From the NCBI RefSeq assembly GCF_014203665.1, contig NZ_JACHJN010000013.1, positions 124,001 through 188,000 of the forward strand: 64,000 nt of DNA. Direction: 5' to 3'. A model generated the notes under the pieces. That model saw only the letters and a list, made by a program, of their open reading frames with translations. It did no database searches and was not told the origin of the DNA. This document shows, piece by piece, positions 41,616-50,838 of the stretch. The DNA comes from Saccharothrix tamanrassetensis (GTDB lineage: Bacteria; Actinomycetota; Actinomycetes; Mycobacteriales; Pseudonocardiaceae). The translations under genes were made by a program, and so were the position numbers. Every line of letters begins with the position of its first letter. Positions within the stretch are counted from its first letter, which is position 1.

Positions 41616-42583
41616 CAGACCTCCTGCCGGGACCGGGCCTGGGTGAACTCCCACGCGTCGCGCACGATGCCGGTCAGGTCCACCCGCTCCGCCTTCCACC
41701 CCAGTTCGGTCCGGGCGCGCTCGGCGGACGCCACCAGCACCGCCGGGTCGCCCGAGCGGCGCGGCGACACCTCCGCCGGGATCGGGTGGCCGGTGACCTC
41801 ACGGCACGCGTCGATCACCTGGCGGACCGAGAAGCCGACCCCGATGCCCAGGTTGTAGATGCGGTGTTCGCCGCCGGTCGCGTGCGCCAGGGCCTTGAGG
41901 TGCGCGTCGGCCAGGTCCACCACGTGGATGTAGTCGCGCACGCCGGTGCCGTCCTCGGTCGGGTAGTCGTCGCCGTAGATGGCGACCTTCTCCCGCTTGC
42001 CCGACGCCACCTGGAGCACGATCGGGATCAGGTGCGTCTCGGTCGCGTGCCGCTCGCCGAACCGCCCGTACGCGCCCGCCACGTTGAAGTACCGCAGGCT
42101 GACCGCCGCCAGGCCGTGCGAGGTCGCGTAGCCGGTGATGGCGTGGTCGATCGCGAGCTTGGTCGCGCCGTAGGTGTTGGTCGGCCGGGTCGGGGCGGTC
42201 TCCACGATCGGCACCTGGTCCGGCTCGCCGTAGGTGGCGGCGGTGGAGGAGAACACCAGGCGCGGCGTGCCGTGCTCGCGCATCGCGTCCAGCAGCCGCA
42301 GCGACGTGACGACGTTGCCCTGCCAGTACTTCGCCGGGTCCTGCTGCGACTCGCCGACCAGCGACTTCGCCGCGAAGTGCAGCACGCCGTCGAAGCCCTC
42401 GGCGAGCACCGAGCCGATCACGTCGTCGATGTTCTCGGCGATCAGCCGGACCCCGTCGGGGACCGCGTCGGCGTGCCCGGTCGACAGGTCGTCGAGCACG
42501 ACCACCTCGTGACCCGACTCGACCAGCCGAGCCGCGCACACGCTGCCGACGTACCCAGCACCGCCCGTGACCAGCAGCTTCAC
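41615..42583 (-). CDS. galE: UDP-glucose 4-epimerase
   Basis: 322 residues. NAD-binding GGAGYVGS at 7-14, catalytic Ser in VFSSTAATYG, and Tyr-x3-Lys in NTYGATKLAIDH. The GalE-specific RYFNVAGA and SPRRSGDPA are present. GTG 42583 begins the Rossmann strand VKLLVTGG; longer frames lack support. Interconverts UDP-glucose and UDP-galactose. Third gene of dtxR-galK-galE. Confidence 0.95.
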   Translation of the reverse strand: MKLLVTGGAGYVGSVCAARLVESGHEVVVLDDLSTGHADAVPDGVRLIAENIDDVIGSVLAEGFDGVLHFAAKSLVGESQQDPAKYWQGNVVTSLRLLDAMREHGTPRLVFSSTAATYGEPDQVPIVETAPTRPTNTYGATKLAIDHAITGYATSHGLAAVSLRYFNVAGAYGRFGERHATETHLIPIVLQVASGKREKVAIYGDDYPTEDGTGVRDYIHVVDLADAHLKALAHATGGEHRIYNLGIGVGFSVRQVIDACREVTGHPIPAEVSPRRSGDPAVLVASAERARTELGWKAERVDLTGIVRDAWEFTQARSRQEV

Positions 42584-42614
42584 CGTGATCCCCGCTTTCG
42601 TAGTGTCCGCTTGT

Positions 42615-43787
42615 TCAGTGGTCCCGTCCCGCGCCCGCCGAGGGCACGGCCGGGAAGGTCCGGGGCGTGGCCCAGCCACGCTCCGCGTAGCCGGCGAGCA
42701 CCCGCCGCACCACCGCTTCGTGCCGGTCGACGGGCACCAGCGCGATCGCCGACCCGCCGAACCCGCCACCGATCATCCGCGCGCCCAACGCGCCCTCGGC
42801 CGAGGCCGAGGCCACCGCCACGTCCAGTTCCGGGCAGGACACCCGGTAGTCGTCGCGCAGGCTCGCGTGCGACGCCTCCAGCAGCGGCCCGAGGTCGGCC
42901 GGCGAGCCGGCGCGCAACGCGTCCACGGCCCGCAGCACCCGCTCGTTCTCCGTCACCACGTGCCTGACCAGCGGCCGGAGTTCGTCGGGCAGCCTGCCCA
43001 GCGCCTCGTCCAGCTCCGCGATCCCCACGTCGCGCAACGCGCGCACGCCCAGCAGCGCGGCGGCCCGCTCGCACCCCGCCCGACGCGCGCCGTAGCCGCC
43101 GTCGGTGTTCGAATGGCTCGCCCGCGTGTCGATGACCAGCACTTCCAGGTCCTGAGCGGCCGTGTCGAACGGCACCTGCTCGGACTCGCCGGACCGGACG
43201 TCCAGGAACAGCACGTGCGCCTCGGTGCACAGCAGCGACGCGGTCTGGTCGAGCAGGCCGGTCGGCGCGCCCACGAAGTCGTTCTCCGCGCGCTGCACCC
43301 AGCGCGCGATCCGCGGCCGGTCCTCGGCGACCCCGGCCAGGCCGAGCAGCGCCAGCGCCACCGCGCACTCCAGCGCGTGCGACGAGGACAGCCCCGCGCC
43401 CGACGGCACGTCACCCGCGATCACCAGGTCGGCACCGCCGGTGAGGCCCTCCGCGCGCAGCGCCCACGCCACCCCCGACGGGTACGCGGCCCACCCGGAG
43501 ACACCACCGGGTTCGAGGTCGGCGACCGCGACCGGGGCGGCGTGCCGGAAGCGGCCGTCGTCGCCCAGCGTCGACACCGACAGCACGCCGTCGGCCCGCG
43601 GCGACGCGGCCACCGCCGTCCGGTGGGGCAGCGCGAACGGCAGCACGAAGCCGTCGTTGTAGTCGGTGTGCTCGCCGATCAGATTCACCCGACCGGGCGC
43701 GGACCACACCCCGTGGGGAGCGGTGCCGTGCAGTTCTCCGAACGCGTCGGCGGCGCGCTGTGCCTGGTTCCGGCGGGCCGGACTCAC
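42615..43787 (-). CDS. galK: Galactokinase
   Basis: 390 residues. GHMP kinase: galactokinase signature GRVNLIGEHTDYNDG near 30-45, ATP-binding GDVPSGAGLSSSHALECA, and GARMIGGGFGGSAIALVP at the C-terminus. GTG start at 43787 overlaps the dtxR stop by 4 bp (GTGA). The enzyme phosphorylates galactose; with galE it forms part of the Leloir pathway. No galT is in the window. Confidence 0.95.
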   Translation of the reverse strand: MSPARRNQAQRAADAFGELHGTAPHGVWSAPGRVNLIGEHTDYNDGFVLPFALPHRTAVAASPRADGVLSVSTLGDDGRFRHAAPVAVADLEPGGVSGWAAYPSGVAWALRAEGLTGGADLVIAGDVPSGAGLSSSHALECAVALALLGLAGVAEDRPRIARWVQRAENDFVGAPTGLLDQTASLLCTEAHVLFLDVRSGESEQVPFDTAAQDLEVLVIDTRASHSNTDGGYGARRAGCERAAALLGVRALRDVGIAELDEALGRLPDELRPLVRHVVTENERVLRAVDALRAGSPADLGPLLEASHASLRDDYRVSCPELDVAVASASAEGALGARMIGGGFGGSAIALVPVDRHEAVVRRVLAGYAERGWATPRTFPAVPSAGAGRDH

Positions 43788-44491
43788 CGAACCTGCACCA
43801 GCACCGCCTGCACCAGCACGGCGTGCGCGACCGACGGGTCCAACTCGGCGATCGTGCCGTTGCCGCGCACCTGCACGACCTTGGCCCCGCCCATCGAGTC
43901 GATGTCCACGGTGCCACCGGGCACCACACCGGCCGCCTTCAGCTCGGCCATCAGGTCCGGGTCCAGTTGCACGTGCTCGGCGATCCGCCGCACCTCCACC
44001 CGACCGCCGCCGCGCCGCGCCACCTCGTCGACGCGGACCAGGCCGGCCTCGGCGGGGGGCGCGGGGTCGCCGTCGCCCAGCTTGTCCAGGCCGGGGATGG
44101 GGTTGCCGTAGGGGGAGGTGGTGGGGTTGCCCAGCAGCTTGACCAGCTTGCGCTCGACGGCCTCGCTCATCACGTGCTCCCAGCGGCAGGCCTCGCTGTG
44201 CACGTGCTCCCACTCCAGGCCGATGATGTCGACCAGGAGGCGCTCGGCGAGCCGGTGCTTGCGCATCACCGCGATGGCCAGCCCGCGACCCTGCTCGGTC
44301 AGCTCCAGGTGGCGGTCGTCGGCGACGACCACCAGGCCGTCGCGCTCCATCCGGCCCACCGTCTGGCTCACCGTGGGGCCGCTCTGGCCGAGGCGCTCGG
44401 CGATCCGGGCACGCAGAGGGACAACGCCTTCTTCTTCGAGCTCGTAGATCGTGCGGAGGTACATCTCAGTGGTGTCGATGAGGTCGTTCAC
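43784..44491 (-). CDS. dtxR: DtxR/IdeR-type metal-dependent repressor
   Basis: 235 residues. N-terminal HTH: NDLIDTTEMYLRTIYELEEEG and GQSGPTVSQTVGRMERDGLV; dimerisation and metal domain with EWEHVHSEACRWEHVMSE (metal His, Glu and Cys ligands); C-terminal SH3-like domain. DtxR-galE linkage is known from Corynebacterium (dmdR-galE); here galK lies between. GTG start at 44491; the longer frame is rejected as it runs into the divergent promoter. Iron or manganese is the likely corepressor. Confidence 0.92.
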   Translation of the reverse strand: MNDLIDTTEMYLRTIYELEEEGVVPLRARIAERLGQSGPTVSQTVGRMERDGLVVVADDRHLELTEQGRGLAIAVMRKHRLAERLLVDIIGLEWEHVHSEACRWEHVMSEAVERKLVKLLGNPTTSPYGNPIPGLDKLGDGDPAPPAEAGLVRVDEVARRGGGRVEVRRIAEHVQLDPDLMAELKAAGVVPGGTVDIDSMGGAKVVQVRGNGTIAELDPSVAHAVLVQAVLVQVR

Positions 44492-44553
44492 ACCCGCTCC
44501 CCTTACGTATGGTGCCAATGCTAGTCGCCCGGTGACGGGTGCAGGATGGTGCC

Positions 44554-45402
44554 GTGCATCCATTGATCAGCACTGAAGCCCTGGCCTCTGCGCTGGCCGG
44601 CGCCGCTCCCCCGAAGGTGGTGGATGTCCGCTGGCGCCTGGGCGGACCCCCGGGACGTCAAGACTACGAGGTCGGGCACGTTCCCGGTGCCCACTACCTC
44701 GACCTGGACGCGGACTTGTCCTCCGCGCCGGGTGCGGGAGGCCGTCACCCCCTACCGTCCACCGAGGACCTACAGCGCGTGCTGCGCTCCGCCGGCATCC
44801 GCAAAGGTCACCCGGTAGTGGCCTACGACGCAGCCGACGGCTCGGTGGCGGCCCGCCTCTGGTGGCTCCTCCGTTGGGCCGGTCACACCGAGGTGGCGGT
44901 CCTGGACGGGGGCTTCGCCGCCTGGGTGGCCGAAGGTCGCCCGGTGTCGAAGGAGATCCCGACCGCCGAGCCCGGCGACATCACCGTCACACCAGGCGCC
45001 ATGCCCGTGGTCGACGCAGACGAGGCCGCGGCCTTGGCCCGCAACGGCGTGCTGCTCGACGCTCGGGCACCTCAGCGCTACCAGGGCGAAACGGAACCGG
45101 TCGACCCGCGCGCCGGCCACATCCCCGGAGCCCTCAACGCCCCTTCGTCCGGGCACGTGGACAGCAACGGCCGCTGGCTGGGCCCGACCGCCCTCGCCGA
45201 ACGCTTCCAAGCCCTTGGCGCACGCCCCGACGCACGCGTGGGTGCCTACTGCGGCTCGGGCGTCACGGCGTCGTCGGTCGTGCTGGCCTTGGAAGTGGCG
45301 GGAATCACCACCCCGGACAAGCCCGCCGAACTGTACGCAGGCTCGTGGTCCCACTGGTGCGTAGACCCGAGCCGCGAAGTCGCCACCGGCCCCACCCCTT
45401 AG
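44554..45402 (+). CDS. Thiosulfate/3-mercaptopyruvate sulfurtransferase
   Basis: 282 residues, two rhodanese domains. The first carries VVDVRWRLGG; the second carries the active-site loop AYCGSGVTAS with catalytic Cys. CGSGVTA is the thiosulfate/mercaptopyruvate-type loop of actinobacterial SseA. The start is uncertain: GTG 44554 or an in-frame GTG at 44539. Divergent from dtxR. Followed at a distance by repeat copy B. Confidence 0.88.
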   Translation: MHPLISTEALASALAGAAPPKVVDVRWRLGGPPGRQDYEVGHVPGAHYLDLDADLSSAPGAGGRHPLPSTEDLQRVLRSAGIRKGHPVVAYDAADGSVAARLWWLLRWAGHTEVAVLDGGFAAWVAEGRPVSKEIPTAEPGDITVTPGAMPVVDADEAAALARNGVLLDARAPQRYQGETEPVDPRAGHIPGALNAPSSGHVDSNGRWLGPTALAERFQALGARPDARVGAYCGSGVTASSVVLALEVAGITTPDKPAELYAGSWSHWCVDPSREVATGPTP

Positions 45403-45473
45403 CGACCGCCACCACTCGCCCTCTGCACACATACCCGACGCACCCGTCCGCCCCATTTGAAGCCGGGCGCGCA

Positions 45474-45961
45474 GCGCACACCTCCGGTCGAGCTGTGTGT
45501 CATCCCCGTATGGCCTGCGCGCAGCGAACCGCGCTTGTCCGGGGAATGCAAGCACGCTTTTCGCTTGCATTCCCCGGACAAGCGCGGTTGTCTTTTGACC
45601 AGGACATGCGGGGATGACACACAGCCTGCTCGTATCTTTTATGCTTTGGCTTTTGAGGGATCCTTGGTGGTCTGCCCGTCCGGCGAGGACTCTTTTTTCT
45701 TTTCAGCGGGAGCGGTCAGAGACTTGGTTTCGGGTCGCTTTTAGTTCTCGGACCAGAAGCTAAAAGCGACGCTCGCCGCTTGGCAGACCTCCGGGGAGGA
45801 AAAGCAAAGAAAGGGCGGTCGTGTTCTCCCCGCATGACCTGTCAAAGACCACCACGCTTGTCCGGGTAGTGCAAGCGGTGAAGCGTGCTTGCACTACCCG
45901 GACAAGCGTGGTTGCCCTGCGGGCAGGCCATACGGGGAGAACACGAGGCCAGGTCTGTGCG
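45474..45961. repeat. Paired-hairpin dispersed repeat, copy B
   Basis: Hairpin 1: outer arms 45492-45517 and 45600-45625; extended perfect 27-bp core 45527-45553/45563-45589. Hairpin 2: outer arms 45820-45841 and 45924-45945; perfect 26-bp core 45851-45876/45887-45912. Conserved centre TGGTGGTCTGCC near 45666 and CTTGGCAGACCTCC near 45779. The variable centre holds its own perfect 11-bp hairpin, GTCGCTTTTAG at 45734 with CTAAAAGCGAC at 45760. Terminal sequence GCGCACACC at 45474 and GGTCTGTGCG at 45952. Lies between convergent genes, as does copy A. Short open frames here are not convincing. Confidence 0.9.
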
Positions 45962-46065
45962 GGGGGCCCGAGTGCGTGCGGACTGAAGTTGTGTGTGCGG
46001 GGCACGGGCGCGCGTGGGCGGAGGGTGCGTGCGCGGTGGGTCGTGGGTGGTGTTCGGGCTTCCGG

Positions 46066-46680
46066 TCAGGCGTTGGGGATCTTCTCGAAGGCCTTGGTCG
46101 CCAGCTTGAGGGCCACTGCGCACGGGTCGAACGAGTCGATGGGGGTCACGCTGGCGAGGAAGGCCGGGGTGATCTCGTCCGGGTCGTCGGTGAGCATGAC
46201 GATGACCGAGCAGTCGCCGCCCTTCTCCTTGACCTCGTAAGCGGTGTTGCCGCCGACTTCGATCTCGCGGGCCTCGCCCTCGTATTCGGCGAAGGTGACC
46301 ATGAAGAGCACCACTGCGAACGGGTCCTCGGTGCTCTGCACGCAACCCTTCTCGCCGGCCTTCTTGGCGCCGATGGCCGTTGCCACCTCTTCGGGCGTGA
46401 GGACGTCGCAGTCCTCGTAGCCCTCGGTCTTCTTCTTCGTGCCGATCTTCACCTTGCCGGCGGGCTTGGTGGCCGACGTCGGGGAGCCGGTGGACGAGGG
46501 CTTCTTCCCGCTGGTCGACGACTTGGTCGAAGAAGGCTTGCCGGAGGTGGTCTTGCCGGTGCTCACGCCGCCCGCGACCGGAACCGCCGAGCCGGCGACC
46601 GTGGTGGCGCACGCGGAGAGACCGAGCGCGGCGGCCAACGTCAGGGTGGCCGTCAGGGTGGAGGCTCGTCGCAGGTGCAT
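46066..46680 (-). CDS. DUF3558-type lipoprotein
   Basis: 204 residues. Signal peptide with lipobox LGLSAC. A Ser/Thr/Lys/Gly-rich linker (about residues 35-75), then a folded domain with a pair of cysteines (YEDCDVLTPEE and KGCVQST) and a third in DPCAVAL, typical of DUF3558 secreted proteins abundant in Pseudonocardiaceae and Mycobacterium. The start is taken as MHLRRASTL, which opens the signal peptide. Role unknown. Confidence 0.78.
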   Translation of the reverse strand: MHLRRASTLTATLTLAAALGLSACATTVAGSAVPVAGGVSTGKTTSGKPSSTKSSTSGKKPSSTGSPTSATKPAGKVKIGTKKKTEGYEDCDVLTPEEVATAIGAKKAGEKGCVQSTEDPFAVVLFMVTFAEYEGEAREIEVGGNTAYEVKEKGGDCSVIVMLTDDPDEITPAFLASVTPIDSFDPCAVALKLATKAFEKIPNA

Positions 46681-46800
46681 GTGTGTCTGACCCCGTTCCG
46701 ACGCGCGGGGTTCCATCCTCGATGGCCGCAATCCTGGCCCGCTTCGTCCAGCCAGACTCTAAGTCCTGCCGCGCCGGCGTCATGCCGGGATCCACCAACC

Positions 46801-46844
46801 TGTGATCACACCGCCCGTCGTGGCGTGGGTTAGGTTGCCGGACA
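46801..46844 (+). promoter_or_regulatory. Promoter and palindrome before acuC
   Basis: -10-like TAGGTT at 46831-46836 places transcription start at the ATG 46844, so acuC is probably leaderless. A 10-bp perfect palindrome TGTGATCACA covers 46801-46810 near the -35 position and could be an operator; the spacing does not fit CRP. Confidence 0.5.
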
Positions 46845-48031
46845 TGGGCGCCGAAACCGGTAGGGAAGCCGCTGTGGTCTGGGACGAGTCCTTCCTGTCC
46901 TACGACCTGGGCGGTGACCACCCGCTGAACCCGGTCCGGCTGGACCTGACGGTCCGGCTCGCCAGCGCGCTCGGTGTGCTCGACGGCGTCGACCTGATCG
47001 CGCCCCTGCCCGCGACGGACGCCGAGATCGAACGCGTCCACGAACCCTCCTACCTGTCCGCCGTGCAGGCCGCGCCGCTGGCCGGCTGGGACGTCGGGCA
47101 CGGCCTGGGCACCGCCGACAACCCGGTGTTCGACCGGATGCACGAGGCGTCCGCGCTGGTCGTGGGCGGTTCACTGGCCGCCGCGCGGAAGATCGCGTCG
47201 GGTGCCGCGAAGCGGGCGGTGAGCATCGCGGGTGGCCTGCACCACGCCATGCGCGATCACGCGGCCGGCTTCTGCGTCTACAACGACTGCTCCGTGGCGA
47301 TCTCGTGGCTGCTGGACAACGGCTTCGACCGGATCGCCTACATCGACTCCGACGTGCACCACGGTGACGGCGTGCAGGACGCGTTCTACGACGACCCGCG
47401 CGTCCTCACCGTCTCCCTCCACCAGAACCCGCTGAGCCTGTGGCCCGGCACCGGCCGCCCGTCCGAACTCGGCGGCAAGGGCGCGGAGGGCACCGCCGTC
47501 AACGTCGCCCTCCCGCCCGGCACCCGCGATCCCGACTGGCTGCGGGCATTCCACGCGGTGGTGCCGTCGCTGCTGAAGGCGTTCCACCCCCAACTGCTGG
47601 TCACCCAGTGCGGTGTGGACACCCACCACGAAGACCCGCTGGCCGACCTGGCGCTGACCGTCGACGGGCACCGCGAGATCTACCGGACGTTCCGGTCCCT
47701 GGCCGAGGAGATCACCGGCGGCCGGTGGCTCGCCCTCGGCGGGGGAGGGTACGAACTGCTGCGCGTGGTACCCCGGTCCTGGACGCACCTCCTGGCGACG
47801 GTGCTGGACCGGGACGTCGACCCCGACACCCGCCTGCCCGCCGACTGGATCGCCCACGCGTCCGGCCGCGCGCCGGACTGGCCGCTGCCGTCGACCATGT
47901 CCGACGGCGCCGACGTGGCGTTCGAGCCGTGGGGCGGTGACGCGCACTCGCCGCTGGATGCGGCGGTGCGGGACACCCGGCGCGCGGTGTTCCCCCTGCA
48001 CGGTCTGGACCCCGACGACCCGAGGGACTAG
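46844..48031 (+). CDS. acuC: Acetoin utilization AcuC-type protein deacetylase
   Basis: 395 residues, class I/II HDAC fold. Catalytic HH in SIAGGLHHAMRDHAAGFCVYND, zinc site DVHHGDGVQ, QCGVDTHHEDPLADL, and GGGGY near the C-terminus. AcuC enzymes deacetylate acetyl-CoA synthetase and other proteins. Directly followed 2 bp later by the GNAT-ACD protein, so deacetylase and candidate acetyltransferase are one operon. Confidence 0.93.
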   Translation: MGAETGREAAVVWDESFLSYDLGGDHPLNPVRLDLTVRLASALGVLDGVDLIAPLPATDAEIERVHEPSYLSAVQAAPLAGWDVGHGLGTADNPVFDRMHEASALVVGGSLAAARKIASGAAKRAVSIAGGLHHAMRDHAAGFCVYNDCSVAISWLLDNGFDRIAYIDSDVHHGDGVQDAFYDDPRVLTVSLHQNPLSLWPGTGRPSELGGKGAEGTAVNVALPPGTRDPDWLRAFHAVVPSLLKAFHPQLLVTQCGVDTHHEDPLADLALTVDGHREIYRTFRSLAEEITGGRWLALGGGGYELLRVVPRSWTHLLATVLDRDVDPDTRLPADWIAHASGRAPDWPLPSTMSDGADVAFEPWGGDAHSPLDAAVRDTRRAVFPLHGLDPDDPRD

Positions 48032-48033
48032 CG

Positions 48034-50691
48034 GTGGACCCCTACGACTACCCGCGGCACTGGGAGGCCGACGTCGTGCTCAGCGACGGCGGCACCGTCC
48101 ACCTGCGCCCGATCACCCCGGACGACGCGGAGAAGCTGCTCGCGTTCCACGGCCGGCTGTCCGAGCGCACCCGCTACTACCGCTACTTCGGGCCGTACCC
48201 CCGGATGCCGCAGCGTGACGTCGTGCGCTTCAGCACCGTCGACCACGTCGACCGGGTCGCGATCGCCGCCCTGCTCGGCGACGACATCGTGGGGGTCGGC
48301 CGCTACGACCGGCTGGGCGGCGGCGACTCGGCCGAGGTGGCGTTCGTGGTGGAGGACGTCCACCAGGGGCGCGGCCTGGGCTCGATCCTGCTGGAGCACC
48401 TGGCGGCGGCGGCCCGGGAACGCGGCCTGAGCCGGTTCACCGCCGAGGTGCTCGCCGAGAACGGCCAGATGGTGCGGGTGTTCCGGGACGCGGGCTACTC
48501 GGTGAGCCGCGCGTTCGAGGAGAGCGTGCTGCACCTGGAGTTCGACATCGACCCCACCGAGGAGTCGGTCGCGGTGGCCCGCGCCCGCGAGCAGGCGGCC
48601 GAGGCGCGCAGCGTGCACAACCTGCTCAACCCCAGGTCGATCGCGGTGATCGGCGCTTCCACCGACCACACCAAGATCGGCCACGCCGTGCTGGCCAACC
48701 TCCTCGCGGGCGACTTCCACGGCCCGGTGTACCCGGTGAACGCCGAGCACCGGTCGGTGCGCGGTGTCCGCGCCTACCCGTCGGTCCTGGAGATCCCGGA
48801 CGACGTGGACCTCGCCGTGGTCGCCGTGCCCGCCGCGAGCGTGGACGAGGTCATGGACGCCTGTCTGGCCAAGGGCGTGAAAGCTCTCGTCGTGGTGACG
48901 TCCGGCTTCGGCGAGACGGGTCCGGGAGGCCTGACCGCGGAACGCCGACTGGCCGCCGAAGCACGGGCCCACGGTATGCGGGTGGTCGGTCCGAACGCCT
49001 TGGGCGTGCTGAACACCGACTCCTCCGTGCGCCTCAACGCGACCCTGGCGCCCAAGCTCCCCGTCCAGGGCCGCACCGGCTTCTTCTGCCAGTCCGGCGC
49101 CCTGGGCACCGCCATCCTCGCCACCGCCGCATCGCGCGGCCTCGGGCTGTCGACCTTCGTCTCGGCGGGCAACCGCGCCGACGTCTCCGGCAACGACCTG
49201 TTGCAGTACTGGGAAACCGATCCGGCGACCGACGTCGTCCTGCTCTACCTGGAGTCGTTCGGCAACCCGCGCAAGTTCGCCCGGCTGGCCCGCCGGCTCG
49301 GTCGCACCAAGCCGATCGTCGCGGTGAAGTCCGGCCGGCACGCCGTCACACCGGCCCTCGCGGCCACCTCCGTCCCGGTCGACGAGTCGAGCGTGCAGGC
49401 GCTGTTCGAACAGGCCGGCGTGATCCGGGTCGAGTCGTTGGCCCAGCTGTTCGACACCGCGTTGCTCCTCGCGCACCAACCGCTGCCCGCAGGCCCCCGG
49501 GTCGCCGTCGTCGGCAACTCGACCGCGATCGGCCTGCTGGCCGCCGACACCGCGTTGGCGCAAGGCCTCGAACTCGCGGGCGACCCGGTGGACGTGGGCG
49601 CGCAGGCCGGGCCGGAGGCGTTCGCGAAGGCCGTGCAGGACGCGCTGAGCAACCCCGACACGGACGCACTGGTCGTGGTGTTCGTGCCGCCGTTGGCCGT
49701 GCCGGGCACGGCTTTCGCGCGGGCGTTGCGGGACGTGGCCGGGACCAAGCCGATCGTGTCCACGTTCCTCGCGGTGGAAGGCGTGCCGGACGAACTGGCC
49801 GTGCCCGGACCGGGTGGCGCGCCGGGACGTGGGTCCGTGCCGTCGTACCCGAGCCCGGAACGGGCTGTTCTCGCATTGGCGCGAGCGACCCGCTACGCCC
49901 GCTGGCGTTCCGCCCCGCAGGGGAATTTCGTTCGTCCGGAAGGGATCGACGCCCCTGCCGCGCACCGACTGGTCGAGTCGCTGCGGCTGGACGAAACCGG
50001 CGAGCAGCACGTGGACGACGACACCGCCGTGCGGCTGTTGGCCTGCTACGGCGTGGAAGTCGTGCCGTTCCGGGTGGTCGACTCCGCCGCCGACGCGGTG
50101 GCCGCCGCGAAGGAACTCGGTTACCCGGTCGCGATGAAGTCCACCGACGAGCGGTTGCGCCACCGCAACGACCTGGTGGGTGTGCGGTTGGACCTCACCG
50201 GCGACGACGCCGTCAGCACGGCGTACGACATGTTGGCCGAGGTGTCCGAACGACCCGACGTGTACGTGCAGCGCATGGCTCCCAAGGGAATCTCGTGCGT
50301 GATGGGGCTCCAGGACGACCCCTCGTTCGGCACGCTGGTGTCGTTCGGTCTGTCCGGTGTGGTCAGTGATCTGCTCGGTGACCGTGCGTATCGCGCCGTT
50401 CCGCTCACCGAGACGGACGCGAAGGCGTTGGTGCGCGCACCGAAGGCCGCCCCGCTGCTGGCCGGCTACCGCGGCGGGGAATCCGCCGACCTGCGGGCGC
50501 TGGAAGACCTGGTGCTGCGGCTGGCCGCGCTCGCCGAGGACCTCCCCGAAGTGCGGGAGCTGGCGCTGGAGCCGGTGCTCGCCAGCGCGGCGGGCGCCTA
50601 CGTCAGCAGCGCCCGGCTCACCCTCGGGCCGCCCCCGTCCCGGCACGACACCGGACCGCGCCGACTGCGCTCACCCGGCGCACCCCGTTGA
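48034..50691 (+). CDS. GNAT fused to acyl-CoA synthetase-like domain (Pat-like)
   Basis: 885 residues from GTG. GNAT domain about 15-170 (AEVAFVVEDVHQGRGLGSILL contains the acetyl-CoA loop), then the ADP-forming acyl-CoA synthetase CoA-binding domain (NPRSIAVIGAS near 195) and ATP-grasp segment from about 660. In active ligases a His in the SHTG motif follows GR-x-x-x-x-A-x-A; here residues around 434-450 read GRHAVTPALAATSVPVDESS, without SHTG. This fits the Pat type, in which the ACD part senses acetyl-CoA. Likely acetylates proteins, reversing AcuC. Confidence 0.88.
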   Translation: MDPYDYPRHWEADVVLSDGGTVHLRPITPDDAEKLLAFHGRLSERTRYYRYFGPYPRMPQRDVVRFSTVDHVDRVAIAALLGDDIVGVGRYDRLGGGDSAEVAFVVEDVHQGRGLGSILLEHLAAAARERGLSRFTAEVLAENGQMVRVFRDAGYSVSRAFEESVLHLEFDIDPTEESVAVARAREQAAEARSVHNLLNPRSIAVIGASTDHTKIGHAVLANLLAGDFHGPVYPVNAEHRSVRGVRAYPSVLEIPDDVDLAVVAVPAASVDEVMDACLAKGVKALVVVTSGFGETGPGGLTAERRLAAEARAHGMRVVGPNALGVLNTDSSVRLNATLAPKLPVQGRTGFFCQSGALGTAILATAASRGLGLSTFVSAGNRADVSGNDLLQYWETDPATDVVLLYLESFGNPRKFARLARRLGRTKPIVAVKSGRHAVTPALAATSVPVDESSVQALFEQAGVIRVESLAQLFDTALLLAHQPLPAGPRVAVVGNSTAIGLLAADTALAQGLELAGDPVDVGAQAGPEAFAKAVQDALSNPDTDALVVVFVPPLAVPGTAFARALRDVAGTKPIVSTFLAVEGVPDELAVPGPGGAPGRGSVPSYPSPERAVLALARATRYARWRSAPQGNFVRPEGIDAPAAHRLVESLRLDETGEQHVDDDTAVRLLACYGVEVVPFRVVDSAADAVAAAKELGYPVAMKSTDERLRHRNDLVGVRLDLTGDDAVSTAYDMLAEVSERPDVYVQRMAPKGISCVMGLQDDPSFGTLVSFGLSGVVSDLLGDRAYRAVPLTETDAKALVRAPKAAPLLAGYRGGESADLRALEDLVLRLAALAEDLPEVRELALEPVLASAAGAYVSSARLTLGPPPSRHDTGPRRLRSPGAPR

Positions 50692-50838
50692 GCGCTTTGC
50701 GTCAGCCGAAGGCGCTTGATCGATGCGAAACCGTCGTTCTTAATCGATCCCGGCGAACCTATTACGTCGTTGACTATGGACGGAAACACTGTCGCCGCTT
50801 AGGTTTCCGGCATCTACGAGGACCCGAAAAGGGGAAGA

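Noticed and set aside
46801..46810. CRP-like site TGTGATCACA before acuC
   Set aside because: CRP sites have six bases between TGTGA and TCACA; here there is none. It is kept only as a possible unassigned operator.
46829..46836. Iron-box half TTAGGTT before acuC as a DtxR site
   Set aside because: Only half of the 19-bp IdeR box, and it coincides with the -10 hexamer.
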